This document shows, one piece after another, positions 8,566-19,239 of a stretch of DNA of 64,000 nucleotides. The position numbers and the translations under genes are program-made. This DNA comes from Paenibacillus sp. JNUCC-31 (GTDB lineage Bacteria > Bacillota > Bacilli > Paenibacillales > Paenibacillaceae): contig NZ_CP062165.1 of the NCBI RefSeq assembly GCF_014844075.1, positions 5,456,001 through 5,520,000 of the forward strand, in the 5' to 3' direction. The notes beneath the pieces are model-generated. The model was given only the letters and a program-made list of their open reading frames with translations. It made no database searches and was not told where the DNA came from. How positions within the stretch are numbered: the stretch's first letter is position 1; the number at the start of each line of letters is the position of its first letter.

Positions 8566-8661
8566 GTAAAACACTCCTATTGTTTATCCAATTCTATATA
8601 TTTATATCCAGATATTATGATATAATGAAGTTTACTATTTTTATAGGAGGTGACTAGCTGT

Positions 8662-9084
8662 ATGAAAATCACATTTCGTGACACGTTGGAGGGGATAGGC
8701 CCAGACCAGCTTGGCGGACGTTTTTTTGATGGTTGGCCCAATCCTCCATCTACGCCTACTTTTCTGAAATTATTGAAACAGTCTTATGCTGTTGAACTGG
8801 CTGTTGATGAGGACACAGGGAATGTAGTGGGCTTTATTCAGGCGATTTCGGACGGTGTTCTTAGTGCATACATTCCGTTATTGGAAGTGCTGCCGGAGTA
8901 TCAGGGTAAGGGGATCGGAACGGACCTCATCAAGCGTATGTTCAATCGCCTTAGCGGTCTCTACATGATTGACCTCTTGTGTGATGCCGAGCTCCAGCCG
9001 TTCTACGAGAAAAAGGGTATGCATAAAGCATCTGGTATGGTGATTCGTCATTATCAAAATCAATCCGGTGCGGCGAATAGCTAA
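8662..9084 (+). CDS. GNAT family N-acetyltransferase
   Basis: A 140-residue GNAT. Motif A is LLEVLPEYQGKGIGTDLIKRM (QGKGIG, about residues 74-90), with a short, PFYEKKGM-type motif B. It starts at ATG 8662 because AGGAGGTG at 8646-8653 lies 8-9 bases upstream; a longer frame from GTG 8650 would start inside this site. The N-terminal segment with FFDGWPNPPSTPTF resembles a Firmicute GNAT subfamily of unknown substrate. It is transcribed in the same direction as the Nudix gene before it, after a 96-base AT-rich gap containing a possible -10 (TATAAT). Confidence 0.8.
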   Translation: MKITFRDTLEGIGPDQLGGRFFDGWPNPPSTPTFLKLLKQSYAVELAVDEDTGNVVGFIQAISDGVLSAYIPLLEVLPEYQGKGIGTDLIKRMFNRLSGLYMIDLLCDAELQPFYEKKGMHKASGMVIRHYQNQSGAANS

Positions 9085-9278
9085 TAGATTGGGAAATAGA
9101 CTGTTGGATTAACATTTTGGATCAATTCGATCTAACCCGAGGTTCTGTAAAGAAAAATCTGAATGTCGACCAAACATTTGTATCAGGAAGATTGTTATTT
9201 ATTTGGAGATCTAGCCATACATAGGCTTCAGCAAACGGGCAGGAATGAATATTGTACGATGAAAAGGTGGAGATTGTT

Positions 9279-9764
9279 GTGAAATTGTCGTTCCGAATTT
9301 TGGACTGGGAAGAAGAAAAACCTTATGAACTTTTACTGATGGCGGATCCGTCCAAAGCCATAGTTGACGAATATCTAAGTCGCGGTGTTTGTTTTATCGC
9401 TGAGTATGAAGGAGAAATGGTGGGAGAGTTTGTTTTATTGAAGACACGTCCAGAGACGGTAGAGATTGTGAATATCGCCGTACAGGAAGAATTACAAGGA
9501 CAGGGCGTTGGCAAACACATGATCAAGGAAGCGATAGAAGCAGCACGCAGGCTCGGTGGTCGAACGGTAGAAATCGGGACAGGCAACTCAAGTTTTCATC
9601 AGTTGAAGCTGTATCAACGCTGCGGTTTTCGCATTATAGGGGTCGATCGGGATTTCTTTGTGAAACATTATGAAGAAGAAATTATAGAAGACGGTATTCG
9701 CTGCGTGGATATGATCCGTTTGGCACTGGACCTGGAAACCGTTGCGGAGGAGAACAAGAAGTGA
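9279..9764 (+). CDS. GNAT family N-acetyltransferase
   Basis: A 161-residue GNAT with motif A EELQGQGVGKHMIKEAIEAA and motif B NSSFHQLKLYQRCGFRIIG, a layout shared with the AAC(6')-type aminoglycoside and small-molecule acetyltransferases (a resemblance only; no resistance is implied). Start: a frame reaches TTG 9252, but AAGGTGGAG at 9264-9272 lies 6 bases before a GTG at 9279, which I take as the start. The region 9085-9278 before it holds no gene that I can see. Confidence 0.8.
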   Translation: MKLSFRILDWEEEKPYELLLMADPSKAIVDEYLSRGVCFIAEYEGEMVGEFVLLKTRPETVEIVNIAVQEELQGQGVGKHMIKEAIEAARRLGGRTVEIGTGNSSFHQLKLYQRCGFRIIGVDRDFFVKHYEEEIIEDGIRCVDMIRLALDLETVAEENKK

Positions 9765-9921
9765 AAATATCAACAGTGAGAATCATCAATCCGGCTCGGA
9801 GGCAGGGTTTACTGCATTGTTGATTGAGGGTGAAGAAACTGATTATCCGGTTATCGCTAGAGTCGGGAGACTCTTAGGAAGAGTAGGGCCACATCTTACT
9901 AATGAGAGGAAGAACCTTTAA

Positions 9922-10383
9922 GTGGATCGGTACACACATATGGGGGTATATGGTTTAGTCACCTGGGAGCAAAAAGTTCTGTTAGTTCATAAGGCAAGAG
10001 GAGCCTATAAGGGGAAATGGGATTTACCTGGAGGAAGGTTGGAGTTTGGTGAGAAACCGGAGTTCGCCCTACACCGTGAGTTCGAAGAGGAGACAGGCCT
10101 TTCCAATCTACAATTGGTGATTCGTTCTGCGGAGGCGAATGTACTGGAGTGGATGCACCAAGGCGAGCCGGAAGAGCTGCACCATATTGGAATTTTGTAC
10201 GATGTATATTTGACAAGCGAAAGTCGGCCTTATGAGATCAAAAGGGAACCGGATGGCGAGGATTCACTGGGCGCACAATGGTTTACTATGGAAGAGGTCG
10301 GAGCGTTATCGTTGACGCCATTTGCACAGTATATGATTAACAATAGCGATGTGACAGGGTCAGCCGGTAACAGTATCGAATGA
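9922..10383 (+). CDS. Nudix hydrolase
   Basis: A 153-residue Nudix protein with an intact Nudix box at residues 38-60 (G-x5-E-x7-REFEEETGL), in the phrase GKWDLPGGRLEFGE. GEPEELHHIGILYDV and AQWFTMEEV are consistent with MutT/ADP-sugar type enzymes. It starts at GTG 9922, preceded by GAGGAAGAACC; an ATG at 9940 is an alternative. It comes 157 bases after the GNAT at 9279, and a terminator-like hairpin lies 125 bases after its stop. Substrate unknown. Confidence 0.82.
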   Translation: MDRYTHMGVYGLVTWEQKVLLVHKARGAYKGKWDLPGGRLEFGEKPEFALHREFEEETGLSNLQLVIRSAEANVLEWMHQGEPEELHHIGILYDVYLTSESRPYEIKREPDGEDSLGAQWFTMEEVGALSLTPFAQYMINNSDVTGSAGNSIE

Positions 10384-10508
10384 ACAATTTTAATAGAGCT
10401 TATTCTGATTTTGAATTTTAGGACTGTTCAAATGGTGTTGAATCGTTTATTCTGTGATAGATAGATTACAAATTTTTCAACTGAATAGGACTGACACCTT
10501 AAAGCATA

Positions 10509-10543
10509 AGGCTATGAATCTGCGGATTCGTGGCCTTTTTTTG
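10509..10543 (+). terminator. Rho-independent terminator after the Nudix gene
   Basis: AGGCTATGAATC (10509-10520) pairs with GATTCGTGGCCT (10524-10535, one or two mismatches) and is followed by TTTTTTTG. It separates the Nudix gene from the surface-protein locus. The next 200 bases to the SLH start hold no clear gene. Confidence 0.7.
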
Positions 10544-10754
10544 TGTTTTTACAGGTGAATTGGGTCTTTGGAAGGGGAGGTTGCATGCCTTGTCGTGATG
10601 GGGATTGCTGAAAAATAATACCAATAGCCTAGTTTTGCATGGTAGAATATTGATGATTATGACAAATTTAGGTTTTGGTTTGAAGAGTAGTATGAGTGCT
10701 GAAGAAGCAGAAGTTTGCCCCGTTACTATTAAGGTACATAGGAGAGTGAGTAGA

Positions 10755-12029
10755 TTGAAGAAACAGATGAGATTAGCTGATAGGAAATCAAAAAGGAATG
10801 TGTTGATCGTCGGTTTGTTGACGATGGCTTTGATGGCAGGAACGCTGCTGACTACTGGAACCATGGGTCTGGTGTCTACTGTGGATGCCGCTACAAGCAC
10901 GAATGAAGCGGGCACAACAGCTTCTGCGCTTACCAAGTTCAAAGATATCAAAGGGCACTGGGCGCAAGCTACAATTGTCAAAGCCTATGATAAAAATCTG
11001 ATTTCCGGTTATCAGGACGGTACGTTCCGCCCCAATGCCAAAATCACCCGTGGTGAGTACGCCACGCTTCTCAGTCGTGCAACCAGCTTGGAAAAGGTAC
11101 AAAGCGAAAATCCTTTTGCTGATCTCAAGGGGCACTGGTCTGAATCGGCTGTTACACAGTTGATAGGACAAGGGTTTATTAATGTTGGCGATTATCCCAA
11201 AGGATTCAATCCCAATGCTGAGTTGACACGCTACGAGATGATGAAATGGATTGCGAACGGATTGATCAAGTCGGGAACCAGTTTCCAGGATGCTTTTGAC
11301 GATACCAAGGCTACATTGTTACCTACTCCTGAGGTGAATCGGGGTACGATTCGTGCGGAGCAGACTCCTTATCTTGCGCTTGTTCGTGGGACAGGCATTG
11401 TCGGTGGATTTGAGGACGGTTCATTAAAACCTGCTGATCCAACAACGCGAGCTGAAGTGTCTGCCATTTTGCTGCGTTATATGGATGTGGAAGGTACAGA
11501 TGCGGGGAAATACAGTGATCTGAATGAAATGCGTGAGGTTGGCACGACGGGCACGAATTTAACGACGGTTAGTAATTATTTTTATAGTTCGGGTTCTGCT
11601 AAGATTTCAGAGTTATCAAAAGGTTACATCACCTTAACTAATAAATCTGGTGTAATGAAGATACATCGACTAATAGTCGTGGATACCACTAAGAGCACAC
11701 CTAGAGGTATTTATGCCTCACTATTATTGGAAAAAAATTATGTTCCTGGTTCGTATAAAACATTTTTTGATATTTCATTCACTTCAAATTTAGAAGAGTC
11801 TAATTTATTAACGTTTAACAAGGGATTTTCCGATTCTCTTATACAATTTAATCGCTTAGATTCGAAATTGGCAAAAGAGAAGGGCTTTACAACGTTACCT
11901 ATGAATTCTGGTGAGCTGATTAAAAAAGGAGTTCAAACAAGATTCTGGATTACATCAACTTTAAGAAATAAATCATGGTCTTATTTCTTGGAATCTGATA
12001 CAGAGGGAGCGTTTAAAATTCAAAGGTAG
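10755..12029 (+). CDS. S-layer homology (SLH) domain surface protein
   Basis: A 424-residue secreted protein. A positively charged start (KKQMRLADRKSKRN) and a hydrophobic run end at VDAA around residue 46, a signal peptidase I site. Three SLH domains follow: FKDIKGHWAQATIVKAYD at about 62-110, FADLKGHWSESAVTQLI at about 119-170 and a third, weaker one (RGTGIVGGFEDGSLKP, then TTRAEVSAILLRY) to about 255. SLH triplets hold proteins non-covalently on the secondary cell-wall polymer. The C-terminal ~165 residues are not recognisable. The start is TTG 10755, placed after AGGAGAG at 10739-10745; the frame could extend to 10605 but no signal would then be at the N-terminus. Confidence 0.88.
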   Translation: MKKQMRLADRKSKRNVLIVGLLTMALMAGTLLTTGTMGLVSTVDAATSTNEAGTTASALTKFKDIKGHWAQATIVKAYDKNLISGYQDGTFRPNAKITRGEYATLLSRATSLEKVQSENPFADLKGHWSESAVTQLIGQGFINVGDYPKGFNPNAELTRYEMMKWIANGLIKSGTSFQDAFDDTKATLLPTPEVNRGTIRAEQTPYLALVRGTGIVGGFEDGSLKPADPTTRAEVSAILLRYMDVEGTDAGKYSDLNEMREVGTTGTNLTTVSNYFYSSGSAKISELSKGYITLTNKSGVMKIHRLIVVDTTKSTPRGIYASLLLEKNYVPGSYKTFFDISFTSNLEESNLLTFNKGFSDSLIQFNRLDSKLAKEKGFTTLPMNSGELIKKGVQTRFWITSTLRNKSWSYFLESDTEGAFKIQR

Positions 12030-12055
12030 ACTGATTCGGGTGGTGAAAAAAATGC

Positions 12056-15000
12056 ATGAGCAAAATAGATAAACGTTTCTTTAGTCTCATTTTAATAGCT
12101 GTGTTTGTTACTGAATTATTAATGAATTTCCTTCTTCCTATTAATATTATTAATGCTGCTACAGATCAGTATGGGCCAAAATCAATGAAAAGTCCTCAAA
12201 AAGTCACAGTCAAAGCAACACCTACTATAGGAACACCAGGAGTGTACTGGTATCAGGTCGATGACGGTCGTTTTAAAGCTGAACATTCGGGAGGCCCAAC
12301 TTATGCGAGAAACGCAGGAAGTTGTTCAAGTCCATATCCTGAAGCTAAAGAAGTACCTGATAATGTAGATTTCAGTATATGGCCTGCAGAGAGTTGGCCT
12401 GACTATAATGGGAACAGAGTAAATTCATCAAACATTAGAAATATTCGAATACATGATGTTGATTACCAAGGCAGAGCAGATCAAAATTCTTATACTGGCG
12501 TTGATGATCCTACTCCACCGTTTCCTTCTACTATTGTGGCGATAAAGACTATCACTGGCGGTTATCATACTCCGACTGAAAAAAAACCATTTGCCAATGG
12601 TGGTGAGACGAATGCAGGTTGTCCCAAATACAATGTCGTTTATTACACCCCTATGGACATCATCTGGGAAGGGGATCTCGAAGAAGAAAAAGAGATTGAC
12701 GTAACCCCAGATTCCACTCTAACGGTTGGACAAACCAAACAGATGGAGGCCAAAGTTAAGACGAAAAACTACGGTTCTACACAGTGGAGTGACGGCATCG
12801 ACGTAAGTCGGCGTGAAGCCGAGACCACTTGGTGGTCGTCCGACCCGAGCATTGTAAGTATTGAACCCAAAACAGGAATGGTTAAGGCTGAAAAGCCGGG
12901 TACTGCTTTTGTACGAGCCATCTGGAACAACGGTACATACCTCATCTCGGATACTGCTGATATTACGGTTAAGTCCGAACCCGGACTCATTGTGAACCTC
13001 CCAAACGCCTGTAAAGGAGACACAGCTACAACGCTTCAAGCCAAAGCTATACTGACTAAGTCAGACCTTTCTGTTCATGAGCTTACCGCTCATCCCAAAT
13101 TGACCTGGCAAAGCTCTAATCCAGCAGTAGCGACCATAGGTACCGATGGGAAAATGACGATCAAAGGTATCGTTGGCAGTACCACCATCACTGCGCGATT
13201 CTTGGATCCTGCCCAGCAGTTGGACGAACAAGGGATGCAGGTGCTAGAGGTGAAGGATTGCACAGGAAACGGGGGAACTGATCCAGGGAACGGGAGTGGT
13301 GTTGTGGGTTGCCCCGTGACCATCAGTCCACCTAATAAAGGAGCGTTGATCGAATCGGCTGCCATGGACCCATCCGTCCGAGGTGTGCTGAAGGCCGATG
13401 ATCGGGGATCTGAGAAGTTTGATGTAACCCGCGGCATCCCGACCTCTGAAGATCTCTATGCAAATGTCATGGCTAAAGGGTACTTGTTCCAGCACCGTTG
13501 GGTGAACATGACGGGAACAGTGACTTATACAGTCAAGGTGAAAAAGAATTATCACAAAACATGGACAATCCCTGGCAGACCCTCGACGGGACCGAATGAT
13601 CCAGGCACACCTCCACAACCTAAGGAACTCGACGTTCCTGTGGAAAAACCAATGCAGATCATTCGACAATATAGTTACTGGCAAATTGACAATTTGGAAG
13701 TATACAAGCTCAATCAAGCTACAATATCCAATTATGCACTTGGTGGCTACGGTGGTATAGTAACGCTGACTCCAAACGGATATACACCGCCGACCTTACA
13801 ATCGGCTAATGATGATGCCGTTACCGCACATGTGAAACCTGCACCTTGCAAGGAAATCGATCTTGGAACTGAAACTGTTCCGGGTAGTTCCACTGAACCG
13901 ACTACACCTATTGAAACGTCATTGTTTCAATCCAAAGCGGAAACGGAGGTCAAAGAGAACACTGTAAATAATGACAAGGTCGTGTTTAATGGCGCCACTG
14001 TGATGGATCCTGCTCCGATGGATAAGAGTGCTCCGCGACCCGGGACAATCCCGCAGCCGGGCATGATCGGTGACAGTGTGCTGTACCAAAATCGTCTAAC
14101 CATTCAGAATATACTGGTCAACAAGGCGAACCAACCGACCACGGGCGAGATTGCCTATGGTTTGATTCCTGGCAACATTAAAGGTGGCCAGGATCAGAAG
14201 TTTTCTATTCAAGGGATTAATTCTGTCACGGTGCATACACCTGTCGTTAACTACGCCTGGGTGTCTGATGATCAGCCGCATAACCAGAAAACGGTGCCTG
14301 ATCTGACCAGCGCGGCGCTTATTTTGGAACGACCGTTTATCGTACGTATCCCGACCTCAGGGCAGCATCTGAACGTGAACAGTTATCCGGGTTATGGCAA
14401 TAGAGACTATGCCAAGTATTTTCGCATCAAGCAGATTCGTTTTCCCTTTGATGTCTATAACGCGGATAGAAGTCAGTTCATTCCAGCCAAGACCTGGGTT
14501 GACATTCCGGTCAATCAGCTGGATACCGTTTTCTATCTTCCCGTATGGGTGGATGAAGGAAACTACCGTATTGAATTTCGGAATATTGCGGAAAATGCTC
14601 CCTCGACGTTCACCGAGCAGCAGGATGCCAACACCAATCTGACCCATCATGTTGCGGCAGATACGATTCCAGTGGAGGTTATTGGGAGGTTGTATGATTT
14701 TCAAGTTACGGATATCTCCGATTATAATTGGGAGAACGTGTTTCGCCAGCAGCTCGGGAGTTTAGAGCCGACAGGGGTGAGCTACTGGACAGGACTTAAT
14801 AGTATTGATGGTGATCCACGAGGGAATCTGGCACCATTCGTGTTACCTGTTCGCCAAGGCAGTCACCCTGTGCAGGGTTTCAGTAATGTTGCGGTGAAAA
14901 CGGGTTACCATGTCAAATTCGACTTGAAAACAAAAGGCAATATGTTTGGCAAACAGGATGGTGTTCGAATTACACCAACGTTCTATTTTGTAAGCAAAGA

Positions 15001-15718
15001 TGGCTCTTCCAGACAAGAAGTCGATTTATATTACCACCGCGGTCAAGAACGACTTATTCGTATAGGATCGGAACAGGATTTGGAGAAACGGTATGTTGTC
15101 CTGAACTCGAGGTTGCGCAATGTACCCGGCACGGAATTGGGGGATACAGCGCGTTATCAGTATACTTATGAACTGACAGCCGATGAACGCAACCAGAGTG
15201 CGCTCGCTGATTATATGGTTCGGTTTGTAGATCAAACCTCTCACCAGAAAACGTGGGTAGGCCGCTATGATTGGATGATCCTGCCCGCTTCCATTCGTAC
15301 ACTGATTGGACCAAAGACGGACATTCCTTCTGGTGTTAGTGTGGACCGAGCGAATGCGGCTATCCAGCGTTGGTACGGGGAATACAGCTTGCCTGCAGAT
15401 GTTTACGTCGTGCCAAAGGGAACAAATCTCGAAACGTTCGCCGGACAAAATCAACTGGATGAAAAGGCTTCTGTATTTCTGAAGGACGGCTATATCGTGG
15501 TCAACTTTAATATGGAGACACTTCGGAATGGAAGTACAGAGGCTCCACACCTGCAATACATTTACGCTCCACTGATGAATCAGTGGCAGATGGAAGGTTT
15601 CAACGATAGTCCAGTAGACAGTCAAGGCAGAACTTGGCCCCTGAAGGATGGTGATGTGGTCTTTTACCACGCAGATCAGTCCAGCCGTAACGATTTTCAG
15701 TCTCAGGTGCCGCATTAA
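12056..15718 (+). CDS. Large secreted Ig-like (Big2) surface protein
   Basis: A 1220-residue exported protein that follows the SLH gene by 26 bases. The N-terminus is a signal peptide (KIDKRFFSLILIAVF, then INIINAATDQ, cleavage near residue 36). Residues about 212-308 (DVTPDSTLTVGQTKQM ... ADITVKSE) and 311-400 (ITARFLD ... VLEVKDC) are bacterial Ig-like repeats of the Big2 type, with the WWSSDPSIVSIEPKTG and WQSSNPAVATIGTDGK motifs. The remaining ~800 residues resemble Paenibacillus secreted proteins of unknown function (DUF5704-like in my judgement, not verified). No anchor motif or SLH domain is visible, so attachment may be through a partner such as the preceding gene product. The first ~590 bases are more AT-rich than the remainder. 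Confidence 0.8.
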   Translation: MSKIDKRFFSLILIAVFVTELLMNFLLPINIINAATDQYGPKSMKSPQKVTVKATPTIGTPGVYWYQVDDGRFKAEHSGGPTYARNAGSCSSPYPEAKEVPDNVDFSIWPAESWPDYNGNRVNSSNIRNIRIHDVDYQGRADQNSYTGVDDPTPPFPSTIVAIKTITGGYHTPTEKKPFANGGETNAGCPKYNVVYYTPMDIIWEGDLEEEKEIDVTPDSTLTVGQTKQMEAKVKTKNYGSTQWSDGIDVSRREAETTWWSSDPSIVSIEPKTGMVKAEKPGTAFVRAIWNNGTYLISDTADITVKSEPGLIVNLPNACKGDTATTLQAKAILTKSDLSVHELTAHPKLTWQSSNPAVATIGTDGKMTIKGIVGSTTITARFLDPAQQLDEQGMQVLEVKDCTGNGGTDPGNGSGVVGCPVTISPPNKGALIESAAMDPSVRGVLKADDRGSEKFDVTRGIPTSEDLYANVMAKGYLFQHRWVNMTGTVTYTVKVKKNYHKTWTIPGRPSTGPNDPGTPPQPKELDVPVEKPMQIIRQYSYWQIDNLEVYKLNQATISNYALGGYGGIVTLTPNGYTPPTLQSANDDAVTAHVKPAPCKEIDLGTETVPGSSTEPTTPIETSLFQSKAETEVKENTVNNDKVVFNGATVMDPAPMDKSAPRPGTIPQPGMIGDSVLYQNRLTIQNILVNKANQPTTGEIAYGLIPGNIKGGQDQKFSIQGINSVTVHTPVVNYAWVSDDQPHNQKTVPDLTSAALILERPFIVRIPTSGQHLNVNSYPGYGNRDYAKYFRIKQIRFPFDVYNADRSQFIPAKTWVDIPVNQLDTVFYLPVWVDEGNYRIEFRNIAENAPSTFTEQQDANTNLTHHVAADTIPVEVIGRLYDFQVTDISDYNWENVFRQQLGSLEPTGVSYWTGLNSIDGDPRGNLAPFVLPVRQGSHPVQGFSNVAVKTGYHVKFDLKTKGNMFGKQDGVRITPTFYFVSKDGSSRQEVDLYYHRGQERLIRIGSEQDLEKRYVVLNSRLRNVPGTELGDTARYQYTYELTADERNQSALADYMVRFVDQTSHQKTWVGRYDWMILPASIRTLIGPKTDIPSGVSVDRANAAIQRWYGEYSLPADVYVVPKGTNLETFAGQNQLDEKASVFLKDGYIVVNFNMETLRNGSTEAPHLQYIYAPLMNQWQMEGFNDSPVDSQGRTWPLKDGDVVFYHADQSSRNDFQSQVPH

Positions 15719-16138
15719 AAGATAGACATCAGCGCTGATTGAATCATGTAAGAGATGTAAAGACTGTCAGCCTAAATAAAACAAGTCAAAAATAAGCCGC
15801 CTGGATGCTTTTACGCATTAAAGGCGGCTGTTGGCTTATAACATTGAATTGCAATAAATACCCATTTTTTTGTTGAATATCAAGCCAAATGGTTAATATA
15901 AAACTTGACGGTTTGTTTTTTTTCATAATAGACCACAATTCTAATGAAGGGGGGTTACAAAGAGAATTCTTTTTGCACCTGAAATGCTCCAATTATTCGA
16001 TTCATCTAATTTATGCATCAATTGGACTAAAAATAGGAAATGCTCCTGAGCGCAAAAGTTTATAGAATAGATATTAGAACACGGACTTCAATGGATAACG
16101 TTGAGGAAGGTGTAACCTTCGAACGGATAAGGACAGTA
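15719..16138. other. Intergenic region with hairpins, no gene
   Basis: This gap holds no convincing gene. The 68-residue minus-strand frame at 15786-15992 lacks a ribosome binding site. An inverted repeat AGCCGCC (about 15797-15803) / GGCGGCT (about 15825-15831) with a Lys-rich loop follows the Ig-like gene; its minus-strand side reads into TTATTTTTGAC. A second clean hairpin, GAAGGT-GTA-ACCTTC at 16106-16120 flanked by CGTT/AACG, lies ahead of the odh promoter. Functions are unproven. Confidence 0.4.
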
Positions 16139-16167
16139 TTCGACATCTGTGCGACGGTATATATAAT
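16139..16167 (+). promoter_or_regulatory. Promoter of odhAB
   Basis: TTCGAC at 16139-16144 and TATAAT at 16162-16167 are spaced by 17 bases. Transcription from here would give a leader of about 190 nt before the odhA ATG at 16361. The -35 differs from TTGACA at three positions, so the promoter may be activated or weak. Confidence 0.5.
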
Positions 16168-16360
16168 CATCGTATAACTATGATTTTGAAAACGCAGACA
16201 AACCTTGACGGGAGCGTCGGAACAACGTTACTACCACCAACAGCACGATTATTGGACTTCATGAAAAATTTAGCTTAAAATGTTGAACGAACGCAAATTA
16301 CGGCTTAGTCAATGATTTCCGTCAAAAACTTATGACTAAATCAAGACGGAGGGAACGTCG

Positions 16361-19234
16361 ATGACGATCGAGGAAGGCAACAAGAAACCCTGGGAAAGTT
16401 ACTATGGCCCCAATATGGGATACGTACAGGAACAATATGAATTATATTCCCAAGATCCAGGTGCAGTGACACCGGCTTATCGGGAATTATTTGAACAATG
16501 GGGTGCTCCGCCGATGTCTGGCAAGGATGCACATACAGCCTCGTATTCTGGCAACGCCCAAAAGGCTTCCGGAAGCGTGGATATTCAATTATTACAGAAA
16601 GCGGTTACAGCAGGGAAACTGGTTATGAATATTCGTACCTATGGTCATCTTGCAGCCGATATTGATCCACTAGGAATCAGTGAAGATTCAGATACTTCTT
16701 TGCTCGAACCGAAGCATTTTGAATTAAATGAAGAGGATTTGAAAGCCCTGCCCGCTTCCCTGATCTGGGAGGGTGCAGATGGACAGACTGTGACAGGATT
16801 GGATGCCATCCAGCGCCTGCGGCAAATATATACGGGTCCTATCGCTTATGAATTCAGCCATGTGCATGAAGTTCATGAGCGGGAGTGGCTGAACCGCCGT
16901 GCAGAATCTCGTACTTCACCGGCACCGCTTAATCCGGAGGAGCGTAAGGCTTTGCTGGAACGTTTGGTTGAAGTTGAGCAATTTGAAGATTTCCTTCACA
17001 AAACATTTGTTGGACAAAAACGCTTCTCCATTGAAGGTAACGACGTTTTAGTCCCTATGCTGGATGAAGCCGTCCGAATTATGGCACACGCAGGTTCGAG
17101 TCATATTTTGATGGGGATGGCTCACCGTGGTCGATTGAACGTACTTGCTCATGTACTGGGCAAGCCGTACAGCAAAATTTTCTCTGAATTCCATCATTCT
17201 CCGAACAAGGATTTGGTTCCTTCCGAAGGGTCAACAGGAATCAATTACGGTTGGACGGGGGATGTCAAATATCATCTCGGTGCAAACCGTTATGTAAAAG
17301 ACGGTGAAACAGTGCAAGCGCGTCTTACCCTTGCCAATAACCCGAGTCACCTGGAATATGTCAACCCAGTTGTACAGGGCTTTGCACGTGCAGCCCAGGA
17401 TGATCGCCGTGATCCGGGGTATCCGAAGCAGGATGTAACCAAAGCGGCAACTATTCTGATGCATGGTGATGCGGCCTTCCCTGGGGAAGGTATTGTAGCC
17501 GAAACGCTCAATTTCAAAGCTTTGCCTGGTTACCAAAATGGCGGCACGATTCATATTATCGTGAACAACCGTCTTGGATTCACCACAGACAGCAGCGATT
17601 CACGCTCAACGTACTATGCGAGTGACCTTGCCAAAGGATATGAGATCCCTATTGTGCATGTCAATGCAGACAACCCGGATGCATGTATTGCGGCCATTCG
17701 TATGGCAGCAGAATACCGTAACCTGTTCAAAAAGGACTTCCTGATTGACCTGATCGGTTACCGTCGTTATGGTCATAACGAAACGGATGATCCGGAGACA
17801 ACACAGCCGACAGTGTATGACAAAGTAAAAGCTCATCCAACGGTTAGCCACTTGTATCAGGATCATCTGAAAGAGGAATCTGTAATCGACGATGCTTCCA
17901 TCAACAGCATTCGTGAGGCTGTGACGAACCGCCTAAAAGAAGCATATGAGCAGATGAAGAACAATGAAGTACATGAATATTATCAACGTCAAATTAGCGA
18001 GCCAGAAGCAGTTTCAGTTATTCCAACTGCGGTACCATTGGAAAATCTGCGGGCAATTAACGCAGACTTGCTGAAATGGCCAGAGAATTTTAATGTGTAT
18101 CCGAAGTTGCAGCGCATTTTGCAGCGCAGAAGCACGTCTCTGAATGAAGGTGAGAAAGTAGACTGGAGTCTTGCAGAGACGCTTGCTTTCGCTACTATTC
18201 TTGCGGATGGCAAACCGATCCGGATCAGTGGACAGGATGCAGAACGTGCAACGTTTGCCCATCGGAATCTGGTGTTGCATGATTCCGAGAATGGAGAGAA
18301 ATTCTGCCCACTGCATCATCTGCCGCAGGCAAGAGCATCCTTTGCCATCTACAATAGTCCGTTGTCTGAGGAGTCTGTAGTTGGTTTCGAATACGGATAT
18401 AACGTATATTCACCAGATACGCTCGTCATCTGGGAAGCTCAATTCGGAGATTTTGCCAACTGTGCACAGGTTATTTTTGACCAGTTCGTGTCTGCGGGCC
18501 GTGCCAAATGGTCTCAGAAATCCAGTCTGGTCATGTTGCTTCCGCATGCGAACGAAGGTCAGGGACCTGAGCATACAAGTGCTCGACTGGAACGTTTCCT
18601 ACAGCTTTGTGCAGAAGATAATATGACCGTTGCGAACTTGACGAGTGCATCGCAGTATTTCCATCTGCTGCGTCGTCAGGCTTCCTTGACCGAAACAGAG
18701 GATGCCCGTCCGCTGGTTATGATGTCGCCGAAAAGTCTCATTCGTAATCCACGTGTTGCTTCACCTGCTACAGAATTCAGCGAAGGCAAGTTTGAACCGG
18801 TGCTGGAGCAAGCAGGATTGGGCACGAAACCGGATCGCGTAGAGCGCATTATTTTGTGCAGTGGTAAAATCGCCATCGATCTGGAAGATGCTTTTGAGAA
18901 AGACAAAGCGGATTGGTCCTGGTTACACATTATTCGTGTTGAACAGCTGTATCCGTTCCCGGCGGAAGAAATCAAGCGCGTACTCGCACGTTTCAGCAAG
19001 CTGAAAGAGCTGGTGTGGGTTCAGGAAGAAAACAAAAACATGGGTGCCTGGACATACATGGAGCCACGTCTTCGTGAGATCGCGCCAGAAGGCACAACCG
19101 TTAAATACGAAGGTCGCCCGGAACATGCGAGTCCTTCCAGCGGTTATCAACTGGTGCATGGCATGGAACAGCAGCAGATTATTACAGCAGCGTTGAAGCA
19201 AACGACGAAAAATAATATTCCACTGGGGAGGTAA
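16361..19234 (+). CDS. odhA: 2-Oxoglutarate dehydrogenase E1 component
   Basis: Thiamine diphosphate-dependent E1 of the 2-oxoglutarate dehydrogenase complex, decarboxylating 2-oxoglutarate and reductively succinylating the E2 lipoyl group in the TCA cycle. The 957-residue length is family-normal. Seen in order: [19 protein letters not shown] (thiamine-diphosphate region), [26 protein letters not shown], and the C-terminal transketolase-like half with [13 protein letters not shown]. The N-terminal Ser/Ala-rich tail ([11 protein letters not shown]) resembles the flexible lead-in of OdhA. The start ATG 16361 follows GACGGAGGGAACGTCG. odhB follows after 5 bases. No E3 is present in the window, so the complex borrows an lpd elsewhere. 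Confidence 0.96.
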   Translation: MTIEEGNKKPWESYYGPNMGYVQEQYELYSQDPGAVTPAYRELFEQWGAPPMSGKDAHTASYSGNAQKASGSVDIQLLQKAVTAGKLVMNIRTYGHLAADIDPLGISEDSDTSLLEPKHFELNEEDLKALPASLIWEGADGQTVTGLDAIQRLRQIYTGPIAYEFSHVHEVHEREWLNRRAESRTSPAPLNPEERKALLERLVEVEQFEDFLHKTFVGQKRFSIEGNDVLVPMLDEAVRIMAHAGSSHILMGMAHRGRLNVLAHVLGKPYSKIFSEFHHSPNKDLVPSEGSTGINYGWTGDVKYHLGANRYVKDGETVQARLTLANNPSHLEYVNPVVQGFARAAQDDRRDPGYPKQDVTKAATILMHGDAAFPGEGIVAETLNFKALPGYQNGGTIHIIVNNRLGFTTDSSDSRSTYYASDLAKGYEIPIVHVNADNPDACIAAIRMAAEYRNLFKKDFLIDLIGYRRYGHNETDDPETTQPTVYDKVKAHPTVSHLYQDHLKEESVIDDASINSIREAVTNRLKEAYEQMKNNEVHEYYQRQISEPEAVSVIPTAVPLENLRAINADLLKWPENFNVYPKLQRILQRRSTSLNEGEKVDWSLAETLAFATILADGKPIRISGQDAERATFAHRNLVLHDSENGEKFCPLHHLPQARASFAIYNSPLSEESVVGFEYGYNVYSPDTLVIWEAQFGDFANCAQVIFDQFVSAGRAKWSQKSSLVMLLPHANEGQGPEHTSARLERFLQLCAEDNMTVANLTSASQYFHLLRRQASLTETEDARPLVMMSPKSLIRNPRVASPATEFSEGKFEPVLEQAGLGTKPDRVERIILCSGKIAIDLEDAFEKDKADWSWLHIIRVEQLYPFPAEEIKRVLARFSKLKELVWVQEENKNMGAWTYMEPRLREIAPEGTTVKYEGRPEHASPSSGYQLVHGMEQQQIITAALKQTTKNNIPLGR

Positions 19235-19239
19235 CAGCT

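Noticed and set aside
13244-15715. Long minus-strand frames inside the 1220-residue gene
   Set aside because: Antisense shadows of a real coding frame with no ribosome sites or family motifs.
15786-15992. 68-residue minus-strand frame after the Ig-like gene
   Set aside because: No ribosome binding site, no recognisable family, and it spans an inverted repeat.
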